A DNA stretch of 64,000 bases from Xenorhabdus griffiniae (GTDB taxonomy: Bacteria; Pseudomonadota; Gammaproteobacteria; Enterobacterales; Enterobacteriaceae), in the NCBI RefSeq assembly GCF_037265215.1, contig NZ_CP147737.1, positions 4,248,001-4,312,000 on the forward strand. The letters are read 5' to 3'. Shown here piece after piece: positions 1 through 10,422 of this stretch. Position numbers and translations under genes: made by a program. Numbering within the stretch: position 1 is the first letter of the stretch; each line of letters begins with the position of its first letter. The notes below the pieces were generated by a model. The model did no database searches and was not told the origin of the DNA. It saw nothing but the letters and a program-made list of their open reading frames with translations.

Positions 1-1022
1 CAAACTTCTGTTTTGGTGTCATAGCCCATCGCTCGCAACGCATTATTAACGGTGTTTTCACTCATCACTTTCTTTGGATCGTGATCACCGGGAAACATTA
101 CCTCACTCTCTCCGCTCAGTCTGTGTAAGGTTTCGATAAGCGAAATAGCCTGATGGCTCAACGGTACAATGTGTTCTGTTTTCATTTTCATACCACGTTG
201 AGAATGCTTAACACCATCAATGGGTTTTCGTGTCGCTGGTATATGCCAGACAGCCCTTTTAAGATCGATTTCTTCCCAACGGGCGAATCTCATTTCACTG
301 GAACGAACAAATGTTAATAAAGTCAGTTCTACTGCAATTTTGGTCAGCAAGCGCCCGCGATAACAGGAAAGACGAGCCAAAAATTCAGGCAGACGTTCAT
401 GAGGCAATGCAGGGTGATGTTTGGGTTTTACTATGGTGAGAGTGCCCGCCATATCATTGGCAGGGCTATATTCAAGAATGTCATTTTGAACTGCGTAACG
501 CATAATGGCAGCTACACGCTGTTGTAATCTCTGGGCTATATCATGTTTACCATCAGTATCAACGGCTTGGATTGGTGCCAACAGTTGACTGGTTCGTAAA
601 GCGCGAATATCGAGAGTACCAATATAAGGGAAAATGTATTGTTCAAAACTTCGCATAATCCGGTCTCGATGGTCTTCACTCCACCGTTTATTGCTGGCGT
701 GCCATTCACGGGCGATCCGTTCAAAAGTATATGCCCCCTTTGATTCGGCTTGTGCGTCTTTTTTCTCTGCTTTGGGATCAATCCCTTGAGCGAGCAATTT
801 TTTAGCTTCATCCCGTTTAGCGCGAGCATCAGCTAATGAAACGGCAGGATAAACACCAAAGGCCAACCGATCTTCTTTTTTGTCGGTGGGACGGTGATAC
901 TTCATGCGCCAGTATTTAGAACCGCGCGGCGTGATTTCGAGATATAAGCCAGCGCCATCCGCTAATTTATAGGATTTCTCTTTAGGTTTCGCAGTCTCGA
1001 TTTGTCGGGCGTTTAGTTTCAT
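1..1022 (-). CDS. P4-type tyrosine recombinase (integrase), 3' end outside window
   Basis: The reading frame opens at an ATG at 1022 and stays open to the window edge (340 codons). The N-terminus has the DUF4102 arm-binding layout of P4/IntB-type integrases (start MKLNARQIETAKPKEK, then a lysine/arginine-rich stretch). A core-binding domain follows, and a catalytic-domain start with the first catalytic arginine in FVRSSEMRFARWEEID. The later His-x-x-Arg and Tyr motifs lie beyond the left edge. It starts 165 bp from the 3' end of leuX, the usual position of an integrase that targets a tRNA 3' end, so it probably mobilises an island to the left. Family assignment is firm; whether the protein is complete cannot be judged. 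Confidence 0.93.
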   Translation of the reverse strand, partial: MKLNARQIETAKPKEKSYKLADGAGLYLEITPRGSKYWRMKYHRPTDKKEDRLAFGVYPAVSLADARAKRDEAKKLLAQGIDPKAEKKDAQAESKGAYTFERIAREWHASNKRWSEDHRDRIMRSFEQYIFPYIGTLDIRALRTSQLLAPIQAVDTDGKHDIAQRLQQRVAAIMRYAVQNDILEYSPANDMAGTLTIVKPKHHPALPHERLPEFLARLSCYRGRLLTKIAVELTLLTFVRSSEMRFARWEEIDLKRAVWHIPATRKPIDGVKHSQRGMKMKTEHIVPLSHQAISLIETLHRLSGESEVMFPGDHDPKKVMSENTVNNALRAMGYDTKTEV

Positions 1023-1023
1023 T

Positions 1024-1062
1024 TTTGGGGCACATTTAAAATCGAAGTGTCGGTGCCCCAAA
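1024..1062. promoter_or_regulatory. Inverted repeat upstream of the integrase start
   Basis: A perfect 10-bp inverted repeat (TTTGGGGCAC at 1024-1033 and GTGCCCCAAA at 1053-1062) lies just upstream of the integrase ATG, and a related ATGCCCC follows at 1065. It could be an integrase operator, an arm-type binding site or a translation-blocking hairpin. The repeat is seen directly; its function is inference. Confidence 0.35.
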
Positions 1063-1186
1063 TTATGCCCCTTGCTGCGTGTTGATTGCAACAGACCACA
1101 ATAGACATCAAAATAACAAACTTTATTGATTTATTGGAGTTTTTTGGGAGTTTGTAGACTTGGGTAGACGTTAGGAAACTAACGAA

Positions 1187-1271
1187 TGGTGCCGAAGGCC
1201 GGACTCGAACCGGCACACCCGAAGGCGGTTGATTTTGAATCAACTGCGTCTACCGATTTCGCCACTTCGGC
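1187..1271 (-). tRNA. leuX: tRNA-Leu(CAA)
   Basis: The 85-nt minus-strand gene folds as a class II tRNA: acceptor stem GCCGAAG/CTTCGGC, D-loop GGTAGACGC, anticodon stem GTTGA/TCAAC with loop TTCAAAA (anticodon CAA), a variable arm, the T-loop GGTTCGAGTCC and an encoded CCA. In E. coli leuX lies near lptG and is a known insertion site for P4-like integrases and pathogenicity islands. The integrase directly downstream repeats that arrangement. Confidence 0.96.
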
Positions 1272-1523
1272 ACTGAAATGATTCGGAGAACGGGGGCCAT
1301 TATACCTGTCAGAAGCGCATTCGCAACACTTATCCTTTCGATTTTGTTCAAGTGACGAAAAAAGAATCGCTTATTCTATTTTTTCACCAGATTTTACCAG
1401 CAACACGTAAAAACCAAACCGCTATTCCACCAATTCCTCCTCACACAATTCTTTTCAGCCAATAGACAACCTCTAAACTCCTTATATAATTCAAAACAAT
1501 ACACTGCTATGAGGTAAATTATC

Positions 1524-1610
1524 ATGACTATTATCAGTTGGATTTTTACAGGTATCCTGTTAGGTATCGTTATTGGTGCCATTATGGCGATATTTAAGAA
1601 AAACAAATAA
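1524..1610 (+). CDS. Small single-span membrane protein (28 aa)
   Basis: A short frame with a good ribosome-binding site (GAGGTAA about 7 nt before the ATG) encodes a 28-residue peptide. It has one hydrophobic helix, starting MTIISWIFTGILLGIVIG, and a basic end, KKNK. The composition suits a single-pass inner-membrane microprotein with its positive end in the cytoplasm. It lies between leuX and ampH, pointing the same way as ampH, with a 47-nt gap. I do not recognise a family. It could be a type I toxin-like or stress-linked small protein, but nothing here proves that. Confidence 0.5.
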   Translation: MTIISWIFTGILLGIVIGAIMAIFKKNK

Positions 1611-1657
1611 CAGCTTTATTCTTCCACTTGAATGCCCCCTGATTGGTTAATCCAAAA

Positions 1658-2863
1658 ATGAAAAAACGGCTATATAAACTGTGTGCAGTTTCCGTCATGA
1701 CATGGGCGATTTCAGCTTGTGCAGATTCTGGTTATTCACACCAGAAAAAATTTCAGCAATCTAATGCGCAACCAGCAAAATGGGAAGTGTTCGAGAGTAA
1801 TGACAAGATTAAGAACATAGCTACGGCATTGGTCAATCAGTATTCCCAATCCATCTTTGCAGAAGGCAATCCTTTGGGAATGGCGATGGTGGTGATCGAT
1901 AATAATCAGATTATCCATCGCAGTTTTGGAGAAACCTATCCAGGCAGCGGTATTAAGCCACACCAAGACTCTTTAATTCGTATTGCTTCTATTACCAAAT
2001 TGATGACCAGCGAGATCATGGTTAAGTTGGCACAAAAGAAACGTCTCAAGATCACTGATCCGTTGCAGAAATACACTCATTACGGTGTCCATGTGCCGGA
2101 TTATGACGCTAACCAACCAATCCGGTTATATCATCTGGCGAGCCATACCAGCGGGTTACCACGGGAACAGCCTGGTGGAAAATGGGGGCGCCCTGTATTT
2201 ATTTGGCCAACCCAATCGAACCGCTGGACCTGGCTGAACACCGCAGGAATAGATGCTGCGCCTGGCACGACAGCTTCGTATTCCAATCTGGCCTATGATT
2301 TATTAGCTGATGCCCTTGCTAAAGCAACAGGAAAACCCTATTCCCGTCTGCTGCAAGAGGAAATTACCCACCCTTATCGCATGAAAGATACAACACTGAC
2401 GCCCACACCATCCCAATGCGCCCGTTTGATGGCTGGAATTAAATCCAGCCCTTGCGTAAACACCATTGCCGCCGCGGGCAGTGGCGGGATTTATTCTACT
2501 CCCGCAGATATGCAGCGCTGGATGCAACAGTTTTTATCTTCCCATAATCAGTTAAGGAAACAGACTGCCAGTCGTGAGCAAGGTATCTACTTTAAGCGTG
2601 CCGATCTGAAATCAATCAAAGGAATGGATGTTGCAGGCTTGGCGGATGGTATAGGGCTTGGCTGGGTATATATGGATGCCAAAGGTATTTATCAGAAAAC
2701 AGGCGGTGGCGGTGGATTTAATACCTATATGGCAATGATCCCTGAAAACAATATCGGCGTATTTGTGGTAATGACACGCAAAGAGCAAAGCAAATTTAGT
2801 CGTGTGACGAGTGGAGTTAATGAATTAGTTGCAGCATTAGCGAGCAATCATAAGCAAATTTAG
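1658..2863 (+). CDS. ampH: AmpH-type penicillin-binding protein / DD-carboxypeptidase
   Basis: Class C beta-lactamase-fold peptidoglycan hydrolase. In E. coli AmpH has DD-carboxypeptidase and endopeptidase activity. Family motifs are intact: the active-site SITK (SxxK), the YSN triad in ASYSNLAYDLLADAL, and a KTG box in QKTGGGGGF. Sequence similarity to E. coli AmpH is extensive along the length (for example SHTSGLPREQPGG). An upstream TTG start at 1643 is possible, but the ATG at 1658 gives a cleaner signal peptide. That peptide ends in the lipobox-like ISAC, so this copy may be a lipoprotein, unlike the classical E. coli protein. It is monocistronic and convergent with lptG. Confidence 0.93.
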   Translation: MKKRLYKLCAVSVMTWAISACADSGYSHQKKFQQSNAQPAKWEVFESNDKIKNIATALVNQYSQSIFAEGNPLGMAMVVIDNNQIIHRSFGETYPGSGIKPHQDSLIRIASITKLMTSEIMVKLAQKKRLKITDPLQKYTHYGVHVPDYDANQPIRLYHLASHTSGLPREQPGGKWGRPVFIWPTQSNRWTWLNTAGIDAAPGTTASYSNLAYDLLADALAKATGKPYSRLLQEEITHPYRMKDTTLTPTPSQCARLMAGIKSSPCVNTIAAAGSGGIYSTPADMQRWMQQFLSSHNQLRKQTASREQGIYFKRADLKSIKGMDVAGLADGIGLGWVYMDAKGIYQKTGGGGGFNTYMAMIPENNIGVFVVMTRKEQSKFSRVTSGVNELVAALASNHKQI

Positions 2864-2875
2864 TTTTACAAGAAA

Positions 2876-2903
2876 TCGCCTCCACTTTTGAAGGTGGAGG
2901 CGA
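2876..2903. terminator. Hairpin between convergent ampH and lptG
   Basis: A perfect 10-bp stem (TCGCCTCCAC / GTGGAGGCGA) with an 8-nt loop lies between two convergent genes. There is no long U-tract on either side, so it may act as a bidirectional transcript end or 3'-stabilising hairpin. Confidence 0.55.
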
Positions 2904-2931
2904 CGGATAAGTTTGCTGAGATATCAGATTA

Positions 2932-4008
2932 TTATTTTCTATATAAAAGTAAGTAAACACTTACTGAAAAAAACAACAGACTTGGCAACAGTGCCCCTAA
3001 TATCGGCGGCATACTATAAACCAAACTAAGCGGGCCGAATATTTCATTCAAAACATAAAACACAAAGCCCATACTGATCCCCACCACAACCCTGAATCCC
3101 ATCGGTACGCTACGCAGTGGCCCGAAGATAAAGGAAAGTGCCATCAGCATCATCACCGCAACCGATAAAGGTGCAAAGATTTTCTTCCACATATTAAGCT
3201 GGTAACGTCCGGCATCCTGTTGGCCCTGTTGCAGGTAAGTAATGTATTGATGCAGGCCGCGTATAGAAAGCGCTTCAGGATCAAGAGAAACGACGCCTAA
3301 CTTTTCTGGTGTCAGCCGACTTTTCCAGTCCGCAGAAATACGCTGTGACCCCGTGATCCGCCCATCTTGGGTTAAATCGGATTCTTCAACCTGAGATAAC
3401 TTCCATTGATGGTTATCTTTGTCATACACCGCAGAAGCCGCATACCTGATGGATAACAATTTTTTGTTGTCATCAACATGATAGATGTTGACGCCATTTA
3501 AAGCGTTATCCTTCCCGACACTCTGGATATAGACAAAATCATAGCCATCTTTCGCCCAAAGTCCTTTGGTCGTGGACATCAATGAGCCACCATACATTTT
3601 TTGCGAGCGATAATTACGGGCAAGCTGCTCTCCTTGCGGAGCAACCCATTCGCCAATCACCATTGTCAGCAAGACCAGCGGGATAGCGGTTTTCATGACT
3701 GATCCCGCCACTTGCAGGCGGGTAAAGCCAGAGGCCTGCATAACCACCAGCTCACTACGTGTTGCTAGTGCTCCCAAGCCCAATAAAGCCCCAAGCAGAG
3801 CAGCCATTGGGAAGAAGATCTGAATATCTTTGGGAATGCTCAGCAGGGTATAAATACCAGCGGAAAATGCAGTATATTCCCCCTGCCCGACTTTGCGGAG
3901 CTGATCGACAAATTTAATAATGCCGGAAAGCGATACCAGCATAAATAAAGTCATCAGGATGGTTTGCAGGATGGTCCGGCCAATATATCTATCCAATACC
4001 CCAAACAT
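2932..4008 (-). CDS. lptG: LPS export ABC transporter permease LptG
   Basis: Inner-membrane subunit of the LptB2FG complex, which extracts lipopolysaccharide from the inner membrane and passes it to LptC. The 358-residue protein has the family plan: N-terminal membrane helices (MFGVLDRYIGRTILQTILMT), a periplasmic beta-jellyroll domain at roughly residues 130-270, then three C-terminal helices. Length matches E. coli LptG (360 aa). Its ATG overlaps the lptF stop as TAATG, so the two are translationally coupled, with an AAGGAG-like site inside the end of lptF. Order and orientation match E. coli. Confidence 0.97.
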   Translation of the reverse strand: MFGVLDRYIGRTILQTILMTLFMLVSLSGIIKFVDQLRKVGQGEYTAFSAGIYTLLSIPKDIQIFFPMAALLGALLGLGALATRSELVVMQASGFTRLQVAGSVMKTAIPLVLLTMVIGEWVAPQGEQLARNYRSQKMYGGSLMSTTKGLWAKDGYDFVYIQSVGKDNALNGVNIYHVDDNKKLLSIRYAASAVYDKDNHQWKLSQVEESDLTQDGRITGSQRISADWKSRLTPEKLGVVSLDPEALSIRGLHQYITYLQQGQQDAGRYQLNMWKKIFAPLSVAVMMLMALSFIFGPLRSVPMGFRVVVGISMGFVFYVLNEIFGPLSLVYSMPPILGALLPSLLFFSVSVYLLLYRK

Positions 4009-5105
4009 TATGACGCTCCTTGAATCTTAAAGCGTGAACGTAGTTTGCGCATGGGTACGGTATCCCACAAATTAATCGTCATAGCCAACGCAAAATACAC
4101 TCCGTTGACCAACCACATCCAGAACAGAGGATCAAGTTTACCTTTACTGCCATTGGAATGCAGGGAGCTTTGCAACAGGAAGAAAATCAGGTAGAGCAAC
4201 ATGGCTGGCAACATACTGAGTATCCGCCCCTGACGCGGATTCACGACACTTAACGGCACTACCATCAACGCCATGATCAGCACCGAAGCGACCAACGTCA
4301 GGCGCCAGTGAAATTCTGCGCGGGAGTCATTGTCGGTGTCATGCCAAAGCTGTTCAATCGATTTTTGTTCAACTTTGTTATCGATATCTGCCTTTTGGTG
4401 TCCAATCACAGCCTGATAATTAGTGAACTCAGTAATGCGGAAATCACGCAATAATGCCGTACCTTCATAGCGCATTCCTTGATGGAGTACTGCCACCTGA
4501 TTTCCATTCGGGCGTTCTTCCATATGTCCGCCATCTGCAATGACCACAGAAGGACGCTGATCATTCGCTGGGCGGAGCTGGGCCAGGAACACATTTTCAA
4601 AAGAATTGCCCTTCACATTACCGATATACAGCACCATGTTGCCATCACGTGAAGGCTTAAACCGCCCTTCCATGATCGCCGCAAGGCTTGGATTGGCTTT
4701 TGCATCCGCCAGGACTTGCGCTTTATATTTGGCAGACCACGGCGTGATCCAGATAACGTTAGCTGCCGCCAACGCTGATGTGAATAGAGCCAGAATAAGG
4801 GCTGATTTCACCAATACACTCTTGCCCAATCCGCAGGCATGCATGACGGTGATTTCACTTTCGGTATAGAGTTTGCTAAACGTCATTAATACCCCAAGAA
4901 ATAAACTCAGGGGCAAAATAAGCTGCGCCATCTCTGGCACACCTAAACCTAACAACGATAAAACCAAATTTGCGGGAATATTCCCTTCTACCGCCGTACC
5001 CAATACTTCAACTAATTTCTGGCTGAAAAAGATCAGCGATAAGATGAACAGTATTGCGATTTGGCTTTTCAGGGTTTCCCGTACTAGATATCTAATGATG
5101 ATCAC
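4008..5105 (-). CDS. lptF: LPS export ABC transporter permease LptF
   Basis: Second permease of LptB2FG. The 365-residue protein begins MIIIRYLVRETLKSQIAIL and has the six-helix, central periplasmic beta-jellyroll arrangement of the YjgP/YjgQ family. E. coli LptF is 366 aa. It is the promoter-proximal gene of an lptFG operon and diverges from pepA across a 280-bp AT-rich region. Both lpt genes are essential in related bacteria, so this is stable backbone. Confidence 0.97.
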   Translation of the reverse strand: MIIIRYLVRETLKSQIAILFILSLIFFSQKLVEVLGTAVEGNIPANLVLSLLGLGVPEMAQLILPLSLFLGVLMTFSKLYTESEITVMHACGLGKSVLVKSALILALFTSALAAANVIWITPWSAKYKAQVLADAKANPSLAAIMEGRFKPSRDGNMVLYIGNVKGNSFENVFLAQLRPANDQRPSVVIADGGHMEERPNGNQVAVLHQGMRYEGTALLRDFRITEFTNYQAVIGHQKADIDNKVEQKSIEQLWHDTDNDSRAEFHWRLTLVASVLIMALMVVPLSVVNPRQGRILSMLPAMLLYLIFFLLQSSLHSNGSKGKLDPLFWMWLVNGVYFALAMTINLWDTVPMRKLRSRFKIQGAS

Positions 5106-5385
5106 GCTTATTACGCCTGTGAAAACTTGTCTTTTTGCAGGAAAGTCGCTAACTTCGTCGTATATCTACCATTTATATGAATCAGTTTGGCTTCCCCATC
5201 GCTAAAATGATACCAAAGCATTCCATATATTGGTTCCCAATTAGAACATAGTTATCGTTATCTAAGTATCAAAAAATAATATGCTTAGCTTAACATAACC
5301 GTTAATTTTCTTTGGGATGAATGAATGCGGAACGCGGTATTTTAGCGATTGTATCCGTCTTTGTCTTTAAGATTCAGGAGAACGC
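5106..5385. promoter_or_regulatory. Divergent lptF/pepA promoter region
   Basis: This 280-bp AT-rich spacer separates two outward-facing operons and must carry both promoters. In E. coli the same interval serves lptFG and the autoregulated pepA gene. A pepA ribosome-binding site (AGGAGA) lies just before 5386. I cannot assign -35/-10 boxes with confidence. Confidence 0.5.
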
Positions 5386-6894
5386 ATGGAGTTTAGTGTA
5401 AAGAGCGGTAGCCCGGAGAAACAGCGCAGTGCCTGTATTATTGTCGGCGTGTTTGAACCCCGCCGTCTTTCCCCTATCGCAGAGCAACTTGACAAAATAA
5501 GTAATGGCTATATCAGTGCCTTATTGCGCCGTGGTGAACTTGAAGGCAAGGTAGGTCAAACCTTGTTGCTACATCATGTTCCAAATGTACTGTCAGAGCG
5601 TATTTTGCTGGTAGGCTGTGGGAAAGAACGTGAACTGGATGAGCGCCAGTATAAGCAAATTATCCAGAAAACGATCAATACCCTCAACGAAACCGGCTCA
5701 ATGGAAGCAGTTTGTTTCTTGACAGAGCTGCATGTGAAGGCACGCAATAATTACTGGAAAGTACGTCAGGCGGTCGAAACAGCCAAAGAGTCATTGTATG
5801 TTTTTGATCAGCTCAAAAGCAGCAAAAATGAGCTACGTCGCCCGCTGCGTAAAATGGTGTTCAATGTACCGACCCGCCGCGAATTGACCAGCGGTGAACG
5901 CGCTATTCAGCATGGTCTTGCCATTGCATCGGGTATCAAGGCGGCGAAAGATCTCGCCAATATGCCACCCAATATCTGTAATGCTGCGTATTTGGCATCA
6001 CAGGCGCGCCAGCTTGCTGACAACGTGGCTAATCTGACCACCAAAGTTATTGGTGAAGAACAGATGAAAGAGCTGGGTATGAATTCTTATCTGGCGGTTG
6101 GTCAGGGTTCGCAGAATGAATCTTTGATGGCCATTATGGAATATAAAGGCAGCGCAGACGCCAATGCGAAACCGATCGTATTGGTGGGTAAAGGGCTGAC
6201 ATTTGATTCCGGTGGCATCTCGATCAAACCAGCTGAAGGTATGGATGAGATGAAATATGATATGTGCGGTGCAGCTTCCGTCTATGGCGCCATGCGTGTT
6301 GTTGCCGAACTGCAATTGCCAATCAATGTCATCGGTGTCCTGGCGGGTTGTGAAAATATGCCTGGCGGACGCGCCTATCGCCCTGGAGACATTTTGACTA
6401 CTATGTCCGGCCAGACCGTTGAAGTGACAAACACCGATGCGGAAGGTCGTCTGGTACTGTGCGATGCGCTGACTTATGTTGAGCGTTTTGAACCAGAATC
6501 AGTCATCGATGTCGCCACCTTGACCGGCGCTTGTGTTATCGCACTGGGCGGTCACTATACTGGCCTGATGTCCAACCATAATCCCCTGGCGCATGAACTG
6601 CTGAATGCTTCAGAGCAAGCGGGCGATCGTGCATGGCGTCTGCCGTTGGCTGATGAGTATACCGAACAGTTAGAATCCAATTTTGCGGATATGGTAAACT
6701 CGTGCGGACGCTCTGGTGGTGCCATTACCGCAGGTGCTTTCCTGTCCCGTTTTGTCAGCAAATACCACTGGGCACATCTGGATATCGCAGGTACAGCATG
6801 GCGTTCAGGTAAAGCGAAAGGGGCAACTGGCCGTCCGGTTGCGCTCCTGTCACAATTCCTGTTAAATCGTTCAGGTTTAAATTCTGATGATTAA
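5386..6894 (+). CDS. pepA: Leucyl aminopeptidase A (PepA)
   Basis: Cytosolic M17 di-metal aminopeptidase; in E. coli the hexamer is also a DNA-binding protein for Xer recombination and carAB regulation. The 502 residues match E. coli PepA (503 aa). The N-terminal macro-like domain is followed by the catalytic domain with the M17 signature NTDAEGRL, the metal-site stretch [18 protein letters not shown], and the [11 protein letters not shown] segment. ATG at 5386 is preceded by AGGAGAACGC. It heads the conserved pepA-holC-valS order. Confidence 0.98.
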   Translation: MEFSVKSGSPEKQRSACIIVGVFEPRRLSPIAEQLDKISNGYISALLRRGELEGKVGQTLLLHHVPNVLSERILLVGCGKERELDERQYKQIIQKTINTLNETGSMEAVCFLTELHVKARNNYWKVRQAVETAKESLYVFDQLKSSKNELRRPLRKMVFNVPTRRELTSGERAIQHGLAIASGIKAAKDLANMPPNICNAAYLASQARQLADNVANLTTKVIGEEQMKELGMNSYLAVGQGSQNESLMAIMEYKGSADANAKPIVLVGKGLTFDSGGISIKPAEGMDEMKYDMCGAASVYGAMRVVAELQLPINVIGVLAGCENMPGGRAYRPGDILTTMSGQTVEVTNTDAEGRLVLCDALTYVERFEPESVIDVATLTGACVIALGGHYTGLMSNHNPLAHELLNASEQAGDRAWRLPLADEYTEQLESNFADMVNSCGRSGGAITAGAFLSRFVSKYHWAHLDIAGTAWRSGKAKGATGRPVALLSQFLLNRSGLNSDD

Positions 6895-6917
6895 TGCGCC
6901 TGCCGCTTAATGGCATT

Positions 6918-6943
6918 AAGGGTATTGCAACTGCAATACCCTT
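6918..6943 (+). terminator. Hairpin between pepA and holC
   Basis: AAGGGTATTGC and GCAATACCCTT form an 11-bp stem with a 4-nt loop (AACT). Only a short U-run follows (ACTGTTT), so it may act as a partial terminator or mRNA-processing hairpin that separates pepA from holC-valS expression. Confidence 0.5.
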
Positions 6944-6975
6944 ACTGTTTCCAGTAACCTTGCAACCAAGAAACT

Positions 6976-7437
6976 ATGAAAAACGCCACCTTCTATTTAT
7001 TAGAAAAGCTGTTATCGGAACAATCATCGTCAGATGATCTACAACCACATGAATGGCTGGCATGTCAGCTTGCTGCTGATCAATGGCGTGCAGGGAAACG
7101 GGTTCTGATTGCTTGTGAAAGCCAGCAACAAGCCGAAAAATTAGACGAAGCATTATGGCAGAGAGAGCCGAGCCAATTTGTACCGCACAATCTTGCCGGC
7201 GAAGGCCCTCGATACGGTGCTCCCGTAGAGTTATGCTGGCCACAAAAAAGAGGCAATGTCCCCCGCGATGTGTTAGTAACACTGCTTCCTCATTTTGCAG
7301 ACTTTGCCACAGCTTTCCATGAAGTGATAGACTTCGTTCCTATTGATGAAAATCTGAAACAGTTAGCGCGCGAACGATATAAATCCTATCGTAGCGTCGG
7401 CTTTAATTTGACCATGGCAACCCCGCCAACCTATTAA
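6976..7437 (+). CDS. holC: DNA polymerase III chi subunit HolC
   Basis: Chi subunit of the clamp-loader complex; it links psi and DnaX to single-stranded DNA-binding protein during replication. The 153-residue protein starts [11 protein letters not shown] and has the typical chi segments [22 protein letters not shown] and the middle [11 protein letters not shown]. coli HolC is 147 aa. It lies between pepA and valS, with 13 nt to the valS start, so it is probably co-transcribed with valS. Confidence 0.95.
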   Translation: MKNATFYLLEKLLSEQSSSDDLQPHEWLACQLAADQWRAGKRVLIACESQQQAEKLDEALWQREPSQFVPHNLAGEGPRYGAPVELCWPQKRGNVPRDVLVTLLPHFADFATAFHEVIDFVPIDENLKQLARERYKSYRSVGFNLTMATPPTY

Positions 7438-7450
7438 ATATCAAGACACA

Positions 7451-10348
7451 ATGGAAAAGACACCCGCTACTCAAACGCAATCTGAGCCATCTCTCGATAA
7501 AACGTACAATCCGGCAGAGATAGAGCAACCCCTTTACAACCACTGGGAACAGAGTGGTTACTTCAAGCCGAATGGCGATACCAGCCGCGAAAGTTTCTGC
7601 ATCGTCATTCCACCCCCCAACGTCACCGGCAGCCTGCATATGGGACACGCATTCCAGCAGACTATCATGGATACCATGGTGCGTTACCAACGTATGCAGG
7701 GTAAAAATACTCTGTGGCAAGCAGGGACTGACCATGCGGGTATCGCAACCCAAATGGTTGTTGAGCGTAAGATCGCGGCAGAAGAAGGCAAAACCCGCCA
7801 TGATTATGGTCGTGAAGCTTTTATCGACAAGATTTGGCAGTGGAAAGCAGAATCGGGTGGCAATATCTCCAACCAGATGCGCCGTCTGGGTAACTCCGTA
7901 GATTGGGAGCGTGAGCGCTTCACTATGGATGAAGGTTTGTCCAAAGCGGTTAAAGAAGCCTTTGTTCGCCTGTATCAGGATGATCTGATTTACCGTGGCA
8001 AACGCCTGGTTAACTGGGACCCGAAATTGCGCACGGCGATTTCTGATCTGGAAGTTGAAAACCGTGAAGTAAAAGGTTCCATGTGGCACCTGCGCTATCC
8101 GCTGGCTGACGGCGTTAAGACTGCAGAAGGTAAAGACTACCTGATTGTTGCCACAACCCGTCCCGAAACCATGCTGGGGGATACCGGTGTTGCCGTGAAC
8201 CCGGAAGATCCACGTTATAAGGATCTGATTGGCAAAGAGATCCTCCTGCCACTGGTGAACCGTCGTATTCCTATCGTTGGCGATGAACATGCTGACATGG
8301 AAAAAGGCACTGGCTGCGTGAAAATCACCCCAGCCCACGATTTCAATGACTATGAAGTCGGTAAGCGCCACAGCCTGCCAATGATCAATATCCTGACCTT
8401 CGACGGCGATATTCGTGAAGCGGCAGAAGTCTTCGACAGCAACGGCGAAGTTTCCGCTATCTACTCGACGGATATTCCTGCCGAATACCGTGGCATGGAG
8501 CGTTTCGCTGCCCGTAAAGCGATTGTGGCGGAATTTGAAAAACAGGGCCTGCTGGTTGAGATCAAACCTCATGACCTGACGGTCCCCTACGGCGACCGTG
8601 GTGGCGTGGTTATCGAACCCATGCTAACCGACCAATGGTATGTTCGCACTGCACCACTGGCAAAAGTGGCGCTTGAAGCAGTTGAGAACGGTGATATCCA
8701 GTTCGTGCCAAAACAGTACGAAAACATGTACTACTCCTGGATGCGTGATATTCAGGATTGGTGTATTTCCCGTCAATTGTGGTGGGGCCACCGTATTCCG
8801 GCGTGGTATGACGCACAAGGCAACGTTTATGTTGGTCGCGATGAAGAAGAAGTTCGCCGCGAGCACAATCTGGGTGCAGATATCACCCTGACTCAAGACG
8901 AAGACGTACTGGATACCTGGTTCTCCTCTGGCCTGTGGACATTCTCTACCCTTGGCTGGCCTGAGCAGACTGACGCGCTGAAAACCTTCCATCCAACGGA
9001 TGTTCTGGTCAGTGGCTTCGACATTATCTTTTTCTGGATTGCCCGCATGATCATGCTGACCATGCACTTCATCAAAGATGAAAACGGCAAACCACAAGTG
9101 CCATTCAAAACAGTCTACATGACTGGCCTGATCCGCGATGAAGAAGGCCAAAAAATGTCAAAATCCAAAGGGAACGTTATCGACCCTCTGGATATGATCG
9201 ATGGTATCTCGCTGGAAGAGCTGCTGGAAAAACGTACCGGCAATATGATGCAGCCACAACTGGCAGAGAAAATCCGCAAGCGTACCGAAAAACAGTTCCC
9301 GGAAGGCATTGAAGCCCACGGTACTGACGCCTTGCGTTTCACTCTGGCCGCACTGGCTTCTACCGGTCGTGATATCAACTGGGACATGAAGCGCCTGCAA
9401 GGTTATCGCAACTTCTGTAACAAACTGTGGAACGCCAGCCGTTTCGTGCTGATGAACACAGAAGGCCAAGATTGCGGCCAAAACGGTGGTGAAATGTCGC
9501 TGTCACTGGCAGATCGCTGGATCCTGGCAGAGTTCAACCAGACCGTTAAAGCCTATCGTGAAGCGCTGGATACTCACCGTTTCGACATCGCCGCTAACAT
9601 TCTTTATGAATTCACCTGGAACCAATTCTGTGACTGGTATCTGGAGCTGTCCAAACCGGCAATCAACAAAGGGACAGAAGCCGAAGTCCGTGCGGCTCGC
9701 CATACCCTGATTGAAGTTTTGGAAGGTTTGCTGCGTTTGGCACACCCAATCATTCCATTTATCACTGAAACCATCTGGCAGCGTGTGAAAGTGGTCAAAG
9801 GTATTGATGCGGATACCATCATGCTGCAACCGTTCCCTGAATTCGATCAGGCGAAAGCAGATGAATTGGCCCTGAACGATCTGGAGTGGATCAAGGAAAC
9901 TATCATTGCCGTGCGTAACATTCGTGCCGAAATGAACATCGCACCAAGCAAGCCACTGGAAGTTCTGCTGCGTGATGCAAATCATGATGCACAACGCCGT
10001 GTCGCTGAAAACCTCAATTTCATTCAGGCAATGGGGCGTCTTTCTTCTGTTACTGTGTTAGCAGCAGAAGAAGAAGCACCTGTTTCTGTCACCAAACTGA
10101 TCAATGGGGCTGAAGTGCTGATCCCAATGGCTGGTTTGATTAATAAAGATGCAGAACTGGCGCGTCTGGATAAAGAAATCGAGAAGCTGGATAAAGAGAT
10201 CAGCGGTATTGAAACCAAACTGGCTAACGAAGGTTTTGTCAGCCGTGCACCCGAAGCCGTTGTTGCCAAAGAGCGCGAACGCCTGGCGACCAACAATGCC
10301 GCAAAAGAAAAACTACTGACGCAGAAAGAGACTATCGCTGCACTGTAA
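7451..10348 (+). CDS. valS: Valyl-tRNA synthetase
   Basis: Class I aminoacyl-tRNA synthetase that charges tRNA-Val and edits mischarged threonine. It has the HIGH-type motif in [15 protein letters not shown], the CP1 editing domain, KMSKS in [12 protein letters not shown], an anticodon-binding domain and a C-terminal coiled-coil arm rich in Lys and Glu (from about residue 890). The 965 residues are slightly longer than E. coli ValS (951) because of an N-terminal extension before LDKTYNP. Several long antisense frames across this gene are codon-bias shadows. Confidence 0.98.
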   Translation: MEKTPATQTQSEPSLDKTYNPAEIEQPLYNHWEQSGYFKPNGDTSRESFCIVIPPPNVTGSLHMGHAFQQTIMDTMVRYQRMQGKNTLWQAGTDHAGIATQMVVERKIAAEEGKTRHDYGREAFIDKIWQWKAESGGNISNQMRRLGNSVDWERERFTMDEGLSKAVKEAFVRLYQDDLIYRGKRLVNWDPKLRTAISDLEVENREVKGSMWHLRYPLADGVKTAEGKDYLIVATTRPETMLGDTGVAVNPEDPRYKDLIGKEILLPLVNRRIPIVGDEHADMEKGTGCVKITPAHDFNDYEVGKRHSLPMINILTFDGDIREAAEVFDSNGEVSAIYSTDIPAEYRGMERFAARKAIVAEFEKQGLLVEIKPHDLTVPYGDRGGVVIEPMLTDQWYVRTAPLAKVALEAVENGDIQFVPKQYENMYYSWMRDIQDWCISRQLWWGHRIPAWYDAQGNVYVGRDEEEVRREHNLGADITLTQDEDVLDTWFSSGLWTFSTLGWPEQTDALKTFHPTDVLVSGFDIIFFWIARMIMLTMHFIKDENGKPQVPFKTVYMTGLIRDEEGQKMSKSKGNVIDPLDMIDGISLEELLEKRTGNMMQPQLAEKIRKRTEKQFPEGIEAHGTDALRFTLAALASTGRDINWDMKRLQGYRNFCNKLWNASRFVLMNTEGQDCGQNGGEMSLSLADRWILAEFNQTVKAYREALDTHRFDIAANILYEFTWNQFCDWYLELSKPAINKGTEAEVRAARHTLIEVLEGLLRLAHPIIPFITETIWQRVKVVKGIDADTIMLQPFPEFDQAKADELALNDLEWIKETIIAVRNIRAEMNIAPSKPLEVLLRDANHDAQRRVAENLNFIQAMGRLSSVTVLAAEEEAPVSVTKLINGAEVLIPMAGLINKDAELARLDKEIEKLDKEISGIETKLANEGFVSRAPEAVVAKERERLATNNAAKEKLLTQKETIAAL

Positions 10349-10375
10349 TTTTTCTTAGTTGAAATTTGTTCATAT

Positions 10376-10409
10376 AAGCCACTGTGATTAAGTTTGCAGT
10401 GGCTTTTTT
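10376..10409 (+). terminator. Rho-independent terminator of valS
   Basis: AAGCCACTG (10376-10384) pairs with CAGTGGCTT (10397-10405) and is followed by a six-T run, a classic intrinsic terminator 28 nt after the valS stop. It marks the right edge of backbone before the accessory block. Confidence 0.88.
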
Positions 10410-10422
10410 GTCATCCGTTTTT

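Noticed and set aside
7403..8572. 389-codon open frame antisense to valS
   Set aside because: Strict shadow of a conserved essential gene; composition (many Phe, Val, Ile) follows from the reversed valS codon pattern, and no domain is recognisable.
8624..9151. 175-codon open frame antisense to valS
   Set aside because: Same shadow effect as the longer antisense frame; no ribosome-binding site or homology.
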